Origin: DASZPL01 sp035550315
Lineage (GTDB): Bacteria; Actinomycetota; Actinomycetes; JAFAQI01
Direction of reading: 5' to 3'
Assembly: GCA_035550315.1 (NCBI GenBank)
Contig: DASZPL010000131.1
Span: 1 to 10,633, forward strand
DNA: 10,633 bases
Under the pieces are notes generated by a model that saw nothing but the letters and a program-made list of their open reading frames with translations, ran no database searches and was not told the DNA's origin. The position numbers were made by a program, and so were the translations under genes. Below, in pieces: positions 1-6,782 of the stretch (position 1 is the first letter of the stretch; each line of letters starts with the position of its first letter).

Positions 1-1373
1 ATTCACCGCCGCCGGCGCCCGGCCGCGCGGCCGTCACCGATGTCACGACGGTGTGCCCGCTGGTCACCGGACTGCCGGCGCACACCGCTACGACGGCGAC
101 GGTCGCGAACCTCGCCGGTGCGATCTCGCCACCGACGCACCCGACCGGCCGCGTGGTCGCCACGCAGTTGGCCGGGGCGCACAGTCGGTCCACCACGCTG
201 CGGGTGGCGCCGCTGGCGACGGTGCACAGCCGGTCGGGCGCGCTGCAGTCGGTGGCGTTCCACGCCACCGGCGCGCTCGCAGCCACGGTGAGCGCCGACC
301 AGGTGGGGCTGACCGACCGGGGCCGGCATCGCGGCTTGTTCTCCGGCGGATGCGCGGCGCCGGCGACCGACTGGTGGTTCGCCGGCGCCGACGGCCGAGT
401 CGGGTATCGCGACCGACTGGTGCTCGCCAACCCCGCGCCGGTCGCCGCAAGTGTGGCGGTGTCGCTGTGGAGCGCGAAGGGGGTGCTGTCGCCGCCGCAT
501 CTCGACGCCGTCCAGGTCGCGCCGCGTTCCGTCGTACAGATCAACCTGGCCGCGGTCGCGCCGGACCAGCCGACGATCACGATCCACGTTCATGCGGCCA
601 GCGGGTCGGTGACCGCGGGCCTGATCGACCAGCGCACCGTGGACCTGCAGTCGAACGGCGGCGACATCGTCCCGGCCACCCAGCCGCCGAGCCGGTCGGC
701 GGTGGTCGCGGGCTATGTCGCCGGCAGCGGTGCGCACCAGCTGGTGATCGGTGATCCGGGCTCGCTCGACGCGACCGCGACGCTGCGGCTGATCACTCCG
801 AGCGGGTCGTTCACCCCGTCGGAGGTCACGCACGTGGTGGTCCGCGCGGGTCACACCCGAGCGGTCGGCTTGACGAAGGCGTTCAACGGCGCCAGCGGCG
901 CGGTGTCGATCACCAGCGATCAGCCGGTGGTCGCCCAGGGTGTCGCGGTGATCAACCCGCCCGGCGGCAAGCTGCGGCCCGACCTCAGCTGGCTCGCCGC
1001 GACGCCGTCGCTCGACCGGCCGGCCGCGGTCGCCAACGGCGCCGAGCCGGACGGCGGCACCTGCCGGTTGCTGCTGACCGCGCCGGACGGCACCGCCCGG
1101 CTGATGCTGACGACGCCGAGCGGCAAGCATCAGACCATCGAGGTCCCGGCCCGGCGAAGCGTGTCCGTGGACGTCACGTCGTTAGTCGGGCACGGCCCGC
1201 GGCCCAACGCGTTCTTGTTGACGCCGCTCGACTCCGCCCCGGTCTACGGCATTCGGCTGCTCTACTTCGCCGGCGCGCATGGCGCGCTGGTCAGCGCCGA
1301 GCCGCTGCGGTCGTTGCCGGGCGGCATCTCGTTGCCGGCCGTGCTCGAGGATCCCGACGCCGCGCTGCGCTGA
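1..1373 (+). CDS. DUF5719 family protein, 5' end outside window
   Basis: This is the 3' part of a gene that starts upstream. The frame is open from the first complete codon (base 3) to TGA at 1371-1373, giving 456 visible residues. The GTG at 51 lies inside the open frame, so it is probably not the true start. The protein is rich in Ala, Val, Ser, Thr and Gly, with repeated short beta-like segments and no membrane span in the visible part. A stretch near visible residues 117-143 has Cys-Ala-Ala-Pro, then Thr-Asp-Trp-Trp-Phe-Ala-Gly, then Arg-Leu-Val-Leu-Ala-Asn-Pro. I recognise this as the hallmark of DUF5719, an actinobacterial family often found after a large membrane glycosyltransferase. 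The function is unknown; an extracytoplasmic or cell-surface role is inferred from composition. A signal peptide cannot be checked because the N-terminus is missing. Only two Cys are visible (residues 18 and 117), which could form a disulfide if exported. Confidence 0.8.
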   Translation, partial: SPPPAPGRAAVTDVTTVCPLVTGLPAHTATTATVANLAGAISPPTHPTGRVVATQLAGAHSRSTTLRVAPLATVHSRSGALQSVAFHATGALAATVSADQVGLTDRGRHRGLFSGGCAAPATDWWFAGADGRVGYRDRLVLANPAPVAASVAVSLWSAKGVLSPPHLDAVQVAPRSVVQINLAAVAPDQPTITIHVHAASGSVTAGLIDQRTVDLQSNGGDIVPATQPPSRSAVVAGYVAGSGAHQLVIGDPGSLDATATLRLITPSGSFTPSEVTHVVVRAGHTRAVGLTKAFNGASGAVSITSDQPVVAQGVAVINPPGGKLRPDLSWLAATPSLDRPAAVANGAEPDGGTCRLLLTAPDGTARLMLTTPSGKHQTIEVPARRSVSVDVTSLVGHGPRPNAFLLTPLDSAPVYGIRLLYFAGAHGALVSAEPLRSLPGGISLPAVLEDPDAALR

Positions 1374-1376
1374 CCG

Positions 1377-1799
1377 TCACTCGTCGTCGAAGCCTGGATC
1401 GACGACGCCCGGGTCGAGGCCGAGATGGTTCGCGACCACCTGTACGACGACGTCGTGCAGCAGGTCTTCGAGGTCGGTCAGGTCGCGCGCGCGCAGCTCC
1501 AACGGTTTGCGGTAGAGCACGATCTGCGCCCGCGACAACCCGCGAGCCGGGAAGATCTGAGCGAGCAGCACTCCGCCGGACTCGATCGCGCCGTCGAGCG
1601 GTCCGGCGGTCGTCAGCTCCGGCGGCACCAGGTCGACCGCGAAGTCGACCTCGGCCAGCTCGTTGCGCCACCGGCGCTCGACGTGTTCGACCGCCTCGGC
1701 CGCCAGCCGATCGAACCGGTCCGCCGGGAGGCTCGCCATCGCGGTCCCGCGTGGCGCGAGGCTGCCGCGAGGGCCCCGTCCGTGTCGGTCCCGAGCCAC
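1377..1799 (-). CDS. Metallopeptidase-family (zincin-like, PF06262 type) protein lacking HExxH
   Basis: This 140-aa protein starts at GTG 1799 and ends with TGA at 1379-1377. The Arg/Gly-rich start (RDRHGRGPRGSLAP), followed by an acidic helical part (ADRFDRLAAEAVEHVERRW) and a C-terminal GLDPGVVDP, matches the small 'metallopeptidase family' proteins of actinobacteria next to whiB2/DUF3499 (M. tuberculosis Rv3259 as I recall). The conserved-looking N-terminus favours GTG 1799 over the internal ATG at 1739. Family members outside actinobacteria carry a C-terminal HExGHHFG zinc motif. Here the matching helix reads HDVVVQVVANHLGLD (115-129), and no HExxH exists anywhere in the protein. Peptidase activity is therefore doubtful and the name reflects family only. 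It is divergent from DUF3499 and converges on the DUF5719 gene with 3 bp between stops. A TATCTT box six bases before the GTG suggests a leaderless mRNA. Confidence 0.8.
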   Translation of the reverse strand: MARDRHGRGPRGSLAPRGTAMASLPADRFDRLAAEAVEHVERRWRNELAEVDFAVDLVPPELTTAGPLDGAIESGGVLLAQIFPARGLSRAQIVLYRKPLELRARDLTDLEDLLHDVVVQVVANHLGLDPGVVDPGFDDE

Positions 1800-1805
1800 C
1801 GGCCA

Positions 1806-1811
1806 AAGATA
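1806..1811 (-). promoter_or_regulatory. Putative -10 box (TATCTT) for a leaderless transcript of the metallopeptidase-family gene
   Basis: On the minus strand TATCTT is followed by TGGCCG and then the GTG start at 1799. This TANNNT hexamer with a 6-base gap would place the transcription start on the start codon itself. No Shine-Dalgarno sequence is seen before the GTG. No good -35 is visible, which is common for actinobacterial leaderless promoters. Confidence 0.45.
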
Positions 1812-1882
1812 CGCACGCGCCGCGGTCTGACCCGGGCCCGCGACACGGCGCGCGGTGATGGCCCGCAGCGGTCTCGGGCGGG

Positions 1883-1888
1883 TACCGT
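1883..1888 (+). promoter_or_regulatory. Putative -10 box (TACCGT) for a leaderless transcript of the DUF3499 gene
   Basis: TACCGT lies six bases (CGCGCC) before the GTG at 1895, again the TANNNT-N6-start arrangement. No purine-rich ribosome binding site precedes the GTG. Together with the opposing box at 1806-1811, the 95-bp gap 1800-1894 appears to hold two divergent promoters whose -10 boxes lie about 70 bp apart. Confidence 0.4.
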
Positions 1889-1894
1889 CGCGCC

Positions 1895-2257
1895 GTGAGC
1901 CCGATGCGTCGTTGCTCCCGCACCGCGTGCGGGCGGCCCGCGGTGGCGACGCTGACCTACGTCTACTCGGACTCGACCGCGGTCGTCGGGCCGCTGGCGA
2001 CGTACGCCGAACCCCACTCGTACGACTTGTGCGACAGCCACGCCGACCGGCTGACCGCGCCGCGCGGTTGGGAGCTCGTGCGCCTCGACATCGAGGCCGC
2101 CGGCCTCACCGGCCCCACCGTCGACGACCTGGCGGCGCTGGCCGATGCCGTCCGGGAGGCCGCCCAGCCGGCGACCGTCGCCGCGGCCGTCGGGCCGGGC
2201 GACGGCGAGGTCGGCCGGCGCGGTCACCTGCGGGTGTTGCGTCCGCCGCCGGCTTGA
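1895..2257 (+). CDS. DUF3499 family protein
   Basis: This 120-aa protein runs from GTG 1895 to TGA 2255-2257. The first 63 residues are the well-conserved DUF3499 core (M. tuberculosis Rv3258c in my recollection), with the segments RRCSRTACGRPAVATLTYVY, PLATYAEPHSYDLC and HADRLTAPRGWELVRL. Cys7, Cys12, Cys46 and His49 form a C-x4-C-x33-C-x2-H pattern that looks like a zinc site; His41 is also conserved-looking. A low-complexity Ala/Val linker (about 85-105) leads to a basic tail with RRGHLRVL. The biochemical function is not known. It has no signal peptide or membrane segment and should be cytoplasmic. It opens the plus-strand run that leads to manB, and in other actinobacteria it keeps the same place. 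An ATG at residue 4 is an alternative start. Confidence 0.9.
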   Translation: MSPMRRCSRTACGRPAVATLTYVYSDSTAVVGPLATYAEPHSYDLCDSHADRLTAPRGWELVRLDIEAAGLTGPTVDDLAALADAVREAAQPATVAAAVGPGDGEVGRRGHLRVLRPPPA

Positions 2258-2317
2258 TGGTCTGACCTGCCCGGCTTGTCCGATTGGCCCGAAAGGCCGC
2301 GACGCTCCCGAGTTTCA

Positions 2318-2330
2318 AGCCGCAGCGGCT
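2318..2330 (+). promoter_or_regulatory. 13-bp perfect inverted repeat between the DUF3499 gene and the zinc-ribbon gene
   Basis: AGCCGC-A-GCGGCT is a perfect 6+1+6 inverted repeat in the 91-bp gap 2258-2348, ending 18 bp before the GTG at 2349. It could be an operator half-site pair or a small hairpin (5-bp stem, CAG loop). No T-run follows, so it is not a standard terminator. Short GC palindromes are common by chance in DNA of this composition. The rest of the gap contains only a weak GGCC-CGAAA-GGCC hairpin near 2286-2298 and no convincing -10 box. Confidence 0.2.
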
Positions 2331-2348
2331 GTCGTCCGATCGGGTGGT

Positions 2349-2576
2349 GTGACTACACCGCAGCCGAAGCCCTCATCCCTCGTCCACGCCGGCGCCCGCA
2401 CCGGCGCCCGTTGCCCGCACTGTGCCAGCGACCGACTGACCGAGCTGTCGATGACGCTGACCGACGGCACCCTCGCGACGCTGCGGTCCTGCCGCCGGTG
2501 CGAGCGGCGCGTCTGGTCCGGGCTGGACGGCCCGCTCTCGCGCGACCAGGTGCTCGCCCACGCCACGAAGCGGTGA
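2349..2576 (+). CDS. Small zinc-ribbon protein, function unknown
   Basis: The open frame extends further upstream, but GTG 2349 is the best start: it is the last start codon before the conserved-looking part, and upstream residues overlap the DUF3499 gene in another frame. This gives 75 aa ending at TGA 2574-2576. Two Cys pairs, CPHC (22-25) and CRRC written as C48-x2-C51, flank a 22-residue hydrophilic, beta-prone segment (LTELSMTLTDGTLATLRS). This is a classic four-Cys zinc ribbon. A Trp-Ser-Gly-Leu-Asp-Gly-Pro turn and a short helix follow. I do not recognise a named family; similar small zinc-ribbon proteins between DUF3499 and manB would be expected in related actinobacteria. It ends 14 bp before manB, so it is probably co-transcribed with it. 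Nucleic-acid or protein binding is possible, but nothing in the sequence decides between them. No ribosome binding site is evident at this start. Confidence 0.65.
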   Translation: MTTPQPKPSSLVHAGARTGARCPHCASDRLTELSMTLTDGTLATLRSCRRCERRVWSGLDGPLSRDQVLAHATKR

Positions 2577-2578
2577 CG

Positions 2579-2584
2579 TAGTTT
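2579..2584 (+). promoter_or_regulatory. Putative -10 box (TAGTTT) for leaderless manB transcript
   Basis: TAGTTT sits directly after the stop of the zinc-ribbon gene and six bases (CGGGTC) before the manB GTG. It has the TANNNT-N6-GTG arrangement seen at other genes here. It is one of the few AT-rich hexamers in the local sequence. No -35 consensus is visible at the expected distance. Confidence 0.45.
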
Positions 2585-2590
2585 CGGGTC

Positions 2591-3949
2591 GTGGCCCCAG
2601 CCGATCTTGCCGCGATCTTCAAGGCCTATGACGTCCGCGGCGTGGTGCCCGACCAGCTCGACGAGCACATCGCCGAGCGCGTCGGCGCCGCCTTCGTGCG
2701 GGTCATGGCGGCCGACCGGATCGTGACCGCCCACGACATGCGCGAGTCCTCACCGGGACTGGCTTCGGCGTTCGCCGCCGGAGCCGCGGCCCAGGGTGCC
2801 GACGTCGTCGAAGCCGGACTCGGCTCGACCGACCTGCTCTACTTCGCGGCCGGTCGGCTGGATCTGCCCGGGGCGATGTTCACGGCTAGCCACAACCCGG
2901 CGCGCTACAACGGCATCAAGCTGTGCCGCGCGGGCGCCGCCCCGGTGGGACAGGACAGCGGGCTGGCCGACGTCGAGAAGCTGGTCGCCGACGGCGTCCC
3001 GGCGTACGACGGCAAACCGGGCACGATCACGCAGCGCAACCTGCTCGCCGAGTACGCGGCGTACCTGAAGGAGATCGTCCCCGGCATCCGCGACATCCGG
3101 CCGCTGCGGATCGTGGTCGACGCCGGCAACGGCATGGGCGGCCTCACCGTGCCCGAGGTCTTTGCCGACCTGCCGGTCGAGCTCACGCCGATGTACTTCG
3201 AGCTCGACGGGTCGTTCCCGAACCATGAGGCCAACCCGATCGACCCGGCGAACCTGGTCGACCTGCAGGCGCGGGTGCGCGAGACCGGCGCCGACGCCGG
3301 CCTGGCCTTCGACGGCGACGCCGACCGGTGCTTCGTCGTCGACGAGCGCGGCGAGGTGGTGTCGCCGTCGACGCTCACCGCGTTGATCGCGGTTCGCGAG
3401 CTGGCCAAGGAACCGGGCGCGACCATCATCCACAACCTGATCACGTCGCACGCCGTGCCGGAGATCATCCGGGAGCACGGCGGCGTCCCGGTTCGGACCC
3501 GGGTTGGTCACTCCTTTATCAAGGCGCGGATGGCCGAGACCGGGGCGTTGTTCGGCGGCGAGCACTCCGGTCACTTCTACTTCCGGGAGTTCTGGCGGGC
3601 CGACTCCGGCATGCTCGCCGCGCTGCACACGCTGGCCGCGCTGGGCGGTCAGGACCAGCCGCTGTCCGCGGTGCTCGCGTCGTACTCGAGGTACGCCGCT
3701 TCGGGCGAGGTCAACAGCGAGGTCGCCGACCAGGCGGCGGCGACCGCCGCGGTGCGCGACCGCTACGCCGCGATCGACGGCGTCACGATGGATGAGCTCG
3801 ACGGCCTGACCGTCGACCTGCCCGACGGCTCATGGTTCAACGTCCGGCCGTCCAACACCGAGCCGCTGCTGCGGCTCAACGTCGAAGCACCCGACGCCGC
3901 CGCGATGGAGAAGCTGCGCGACGACGTCCTGGCGATCATCCGCACGTAG
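2591..3949 (+). CDS. manB: Phosphomannomutase/phosphoglucomutase
   Basis: A 452-aa alpha-D-phosphohexomutase that interconverts hexose-6-phosphate and hexose-1-phosphate, most likely mannose-6-P to mannose-1-P for GDP-mannose and the mannose glycans of the envelope. All four hallmark loops are present in order: the active-site phosphoserine loop TASHNPARYNGIK (Ser100), the metal-binding loop DGDADR (Asp241, Asp243, Asp245), the sugar-binding loop GGEHSGH (322-328) and the phosphate-binding loop RPSNTEP (419-425). The length and the start MAPADLAAIFKAYDVRG fit the family, so GTG 2591 is a sound start. It is cytosolic. Its neighbours are a zinc-ribbon gene 14 bp upstream, and a Trm112-like gene and a SIS isomerase-like gene downstream, supporting a hexose-phosphate unit. 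Glucose versus mannose preference cannot be read from the sequence; the symbol pmmA or pmm/pgm would be equally acceptable. Confidence 0.95.
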   Translation: MAPADLAAIFKAYDVRGVVPDQLDEHIAERVGAAFVRVMAADRIVTAHDMRESSPGLASAFAAGAAAQGADVVEAGLGSTDLLYFAAGRLDLPGAMFTASHNPARYNGIKLCRAGAAPVGQDSGLADVEKLVADGVPAYDGKPGTITQRNLLAEYAAYLKEIVPGIRDIRPLRIVVDAGNGMGGLTVPEVFADLPVELTPMYFELDGSFPNHEANPIDPANLVDLQARVRETGADAGLAFDGDADRCFVVDERGEVVSPSTLTALIAVRELAKEPGATIIHNLITSHAVPEIIREHGGVPVRTRVGHSFIKARMAETGALFGGEHSGHFYFREFWRADSGMLAALHTLAALGGQDQPLSAVLASYSRYAASGEVNSEVADQAAATAAVRDRYAAIDGVTMDELDGLTVDLPDGSWFNVRPSNTEPLLRLNVEAPDAAAMEKLRDDVLAIIRT

Positions 3950-3955
3950 CGCCAC

Positions 3956-3961
3956 TAGGGT
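3956..3961 (+). promoter_or_regulatory. Putative -10 box (TAGGGT) before the Trm112-like gene
   Basis: TAGGGT lies in the 19-bp gap after manB, seven bases (GTCGACC) before the GTG at 3969. It again gives TANNNT followed by the start codon at leaderless distance. The gap has no Shine-Dalgarno sequence. An internal start for the short gene and those after it is inferred only. Confidence 0.35.
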
Positions 3962-3968
3962 GTCGACC

Positions 3969-4139
3969 GTGAACTTGGACCCAGCGCTGCTCGACATCCT
4001 CGCCTGCCCGAACTGCCGGGCGGAGCTGCGGGTTGACGATGCGGCCGGCGAGTTGGTGTGCACCGGCTGCGGCTACGCCTACCCGGTGCGCGACGACATC
4101 CCGGTGCTGCTGGTCGACGAGGCACGCCGGCCCGAATAG
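3969..4139 (+). CDS. Trm112 family protein (UPF0434-like), 56 aa
   Basis: A 56-aa frame from GTG 3969 to TAG 4137-4139. It begins MNLDPALLDILACPNCRAEL and ends with PVRDDIPVLLVDEARR, the typical Trm112/YcaR pattern. Four Cys form two zinc-ribbon knuckles: Cys13/Cys16 (CPNC) and Cys31/Cys34 (CTGC), followed by GYAYPVRDDIPVLL. In eukaryotes and archaea Trm112 is a small zinc-binding partner that activates methyltransferases for tRNA, rRNA or release factors; the bacterial partner is less clear. It lies 19 bp after manB and 3 bp before the SIS gene, so co-expression is very likely. Its position two genes before ahcY, which disposes of the by-product of methyl transfer, is suggestive but no more. 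The family assignment is firm and the role is inferred. Confidence 0.88.
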   Translation: MNLDPALLDILACPNCRAELRVDDAAGELVCTGCGYAYPVRDDIPVLLVDEARRPE

Positions 4140-4142
4140 CTC

Positions 4143-5267
4143 GTGACCGAAGCAGCGCTCGAGCGGCTGGACGACCCGGCCGCCCTCACCGCGGCCGACC
4201 CGTCGGAGATGCTCCGGGCGGTGGCCAGCGGCGCCGCGCAGGTGCGCGCGTCGTGGACGGCGGCGCGGGAGGCCAGCCTCGACCCGATCGCGCCTGACGA
4301 GCGACCGCGGGCGGTCGTCGTCGCGGGCATGGGCGGGTCCGGCATCTCCGGCGACGTGCTGGCGGCGGTGGCCGGAGCCGGCAGCCCGGTGCCGATCGTG
4401 GTGCACCGCGGCTACGGCCTGCCGGGCTGGGTCGGCGCCGCTGACCTGGTGATGGCGGTGTCGTGTTCCGGTACGACGGCGGAAACATTGAGCGGCGCCG
4501 CCGAGGCGGCGCGCCGAGGGACCCGGCTGCTGGGAGTGGGCACGGCGGACTCGCCGCTCGACGCGCACTGCCGCAGCACCGGCGGCGGCTTCATCCCGAT
4601 CGTCAAGCAGCTCTCGCCGCGGTCGTCGCTGTGGGCGCTGGCCACGCCGCTGCTGGTCGTGGCCGCCCGGCTCGGCATCGCCGACATCGGTCCCGACGAC
4701 GCCGACCTGGAGTCGGCCGCGGCCCGGCTCGAGGCGATCGCCGAGGCCTGCCGGCTGGACCGCGAAAGCTTCGTCAACCCGGCCAAGCAGCTCGCCACCG
4801 AGCTGTCCGGCTCGCTGCCGATGTTCTGGGGCGCCGGCCAGGTCGGGCCGGTGGCGGCGCTGCGTGCCGCCTGCCAGCTGGAAGAGAACGCGAAGCTGCC
4901 GGCGCTGTCCGGTGCGTTGCCCGAAGCGCACCACAACCAGGTGGTCGCGTTCGACGGCGCGCTCGCCGGCGGCGAGGCCGACTTCTTCCGCGACCGGGTC
5001 GACGAGCCGGAGCCGCTGCGGCTGCGGCTGGTCGTGGTGCGCGACGACACCGACGACGTGGCGAGCCACCGCGCGGACGTCTCCGCGACGCTGGCCGAGG
5101 ACCGCGGCATCGCGGTGTCGACCCTCCGGGCCGAGGGTGACAGCGCCGTCGAACGGCTGGCGTCGCTGGTCGGCGTGATCGACTTCGCCAGCGTCTACCT
5201 CGGACTGATGCACGGCATCGACCCGACGCCGATCGCGGCGATCGACGCATTGAAGCGCGCGCTGTAA
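4143..5267 (+). CDS. SIS domain protein, bifunctional phosphoglucose/phosphomannose isomerase-like (TobH type)
   Basis: This 374-aa protein runs from GTG 4143 to TAA 5265-5267. Two SIS (sugar isomerase) domains are visible. The first, about residues 55-175, has the phosphosugar loop GMGGSGISGD (62-71) and SCSGTTAETL (107-116). The second, about 215-374, has the isomerase-type segments QLEENAK (245-251) and PEAHHN (260-265), ending DFASVYLGLMHGIDPTPI..IDALKR. By analogy with archaeal phosphoglucose/phosphomannose isomerases, the Glu in EENAK and the His in HHN are the likely catalytic pair. The expected reaction is aldose-ketose isomerisation of glucose-6-P or mannose-6-P with fructose-6-P. 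In mycobacteria the orthologue is annotated as a TobH-like protein of uncertain activity (Rv3256c, recalled). Coming after manB and Trm112, it could supply mannose-6-P to ManB. No ribosome binding site is evident; the 3-bp gap suggests translational coupling to the Trm112 gene. Confidence 0.88.
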   Translation: MTEAALERLDDPAALTAADPSEMLRAVASGAAQVRASWTAAREASLDPIAPDERPRAVVVAGMGGSGISGDVLAAVAGAGSPVPIVVHRGYGLPGWVGAADLVMAVSCSGTTAETLSGAAEAARRGTRLLGVGTADSPLDAHCRSTGGGFIPIVKQLSPRSSLWALATPLLVVAARLGIADIGPDDADLESAAARLEAIAEACRLDRESFVNPAKQLATELSGSLPMFWGAGQVGPVAALRAACQLEENAKLPALSGALPEAHHNQVVAFDGALAGGEADFFRDRVDEPEPLRLRLVVVRDDTDDVASHRADVSATLAEDRGIAVSTLRAEGDSAVERLASLVGVIDFASVYLGLMHGIDPTPIAAIDALKRAL

Positions 5268-5277
5268 CCACACGCCG

Positions 5278-5283
5278 TACCCT
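5278..5283 (+). promoter_or_regulatory. Possible -10 box (TACCCT) upstream of ahcY
   Basis: The 62-bp gap before ahcY contains TACCCT, which would start transcription near 5290 and give a leader of about 40 bases. The upstream TTGAAG at 5250-5255 is 22 bases away, too far for a normal -35. Unlike the leaderless candidates in this window, the leader ends in a real Shine-Dalgarno sequence. Confidence 0.3.
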
Positions 5284-5318
5284 GTTGAGGCCAACCGGCC
5301 GCCGTTTTGCGAGTCTTC

Positions 5319-5324
5319 GAGGAG
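5319..5324 (+). promoter_or_regulatory. Ribosome binding site GAGGAG deciding the ahcY start
   Basis: GAGGAG, five bases (TTTCC) before ATG 5330, is the strongest Shine-Dalgarno sequence in the window. It selects ATG 5330 over the in-frame upstream start at 5285, which would add 15 residues not typical of AhcY. Confidence 0.85.
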
Positions 5325-5329
5325 TTTCC

Positions 5330-6757
<1,428 letters not shown>

Positions 6758-6782
6758 CCAGCAGCGGTGCGACCATGACGGT

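Noticed and set aside
3..1130. Minus-strand open frame of 375 codons opposite the DUF5719 gene
   Set aside because: The translation is extremely Arg/Gly rich without any motif, while the plus frame shows the DUF5719 hallmark.
51..1373. GTG 51 as true start of the DUF5719 protein
   Set aside because: The frame stays open to the window edge, with protein-like sequence upstream of GTG 51, so the gene most likely begins outside the window.
2286..2298. GGCC-CGAAA-GGCC hairpin as a terminator after DUF3499
   Set aside because: The stem is only 4 bp and no T-run follows; such stems are expected by chance at this GC content.
3936..5294. Long minus-strand open frame of 452 codons opposite the Trm112 and SIS genes
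   Set aside because: It lies antisense to genes with clear family motifs, has Arg/Gly/His-rich low-information translation, and is the usual shadow of GC-rich codon use.
5268..5329. S-adenosylhomocysteine riboswitch before ahcY
   Set aside because: The gap is only 62 bases and lacks the conserved core and pseudoknot partners; GAGGAG here is simply the ribosome binding site five bases from the ATG. Only weak 4-bp hairpins (for example GGCC-AACC-GGCC at 5289-5300) are present.
5285..5329. Upstream in-frame start of ahcY adding 15 residues
   Set aside because: ATG 5330 has a strong Shine-Dalgarno sequence and gives the normal N-terminus.
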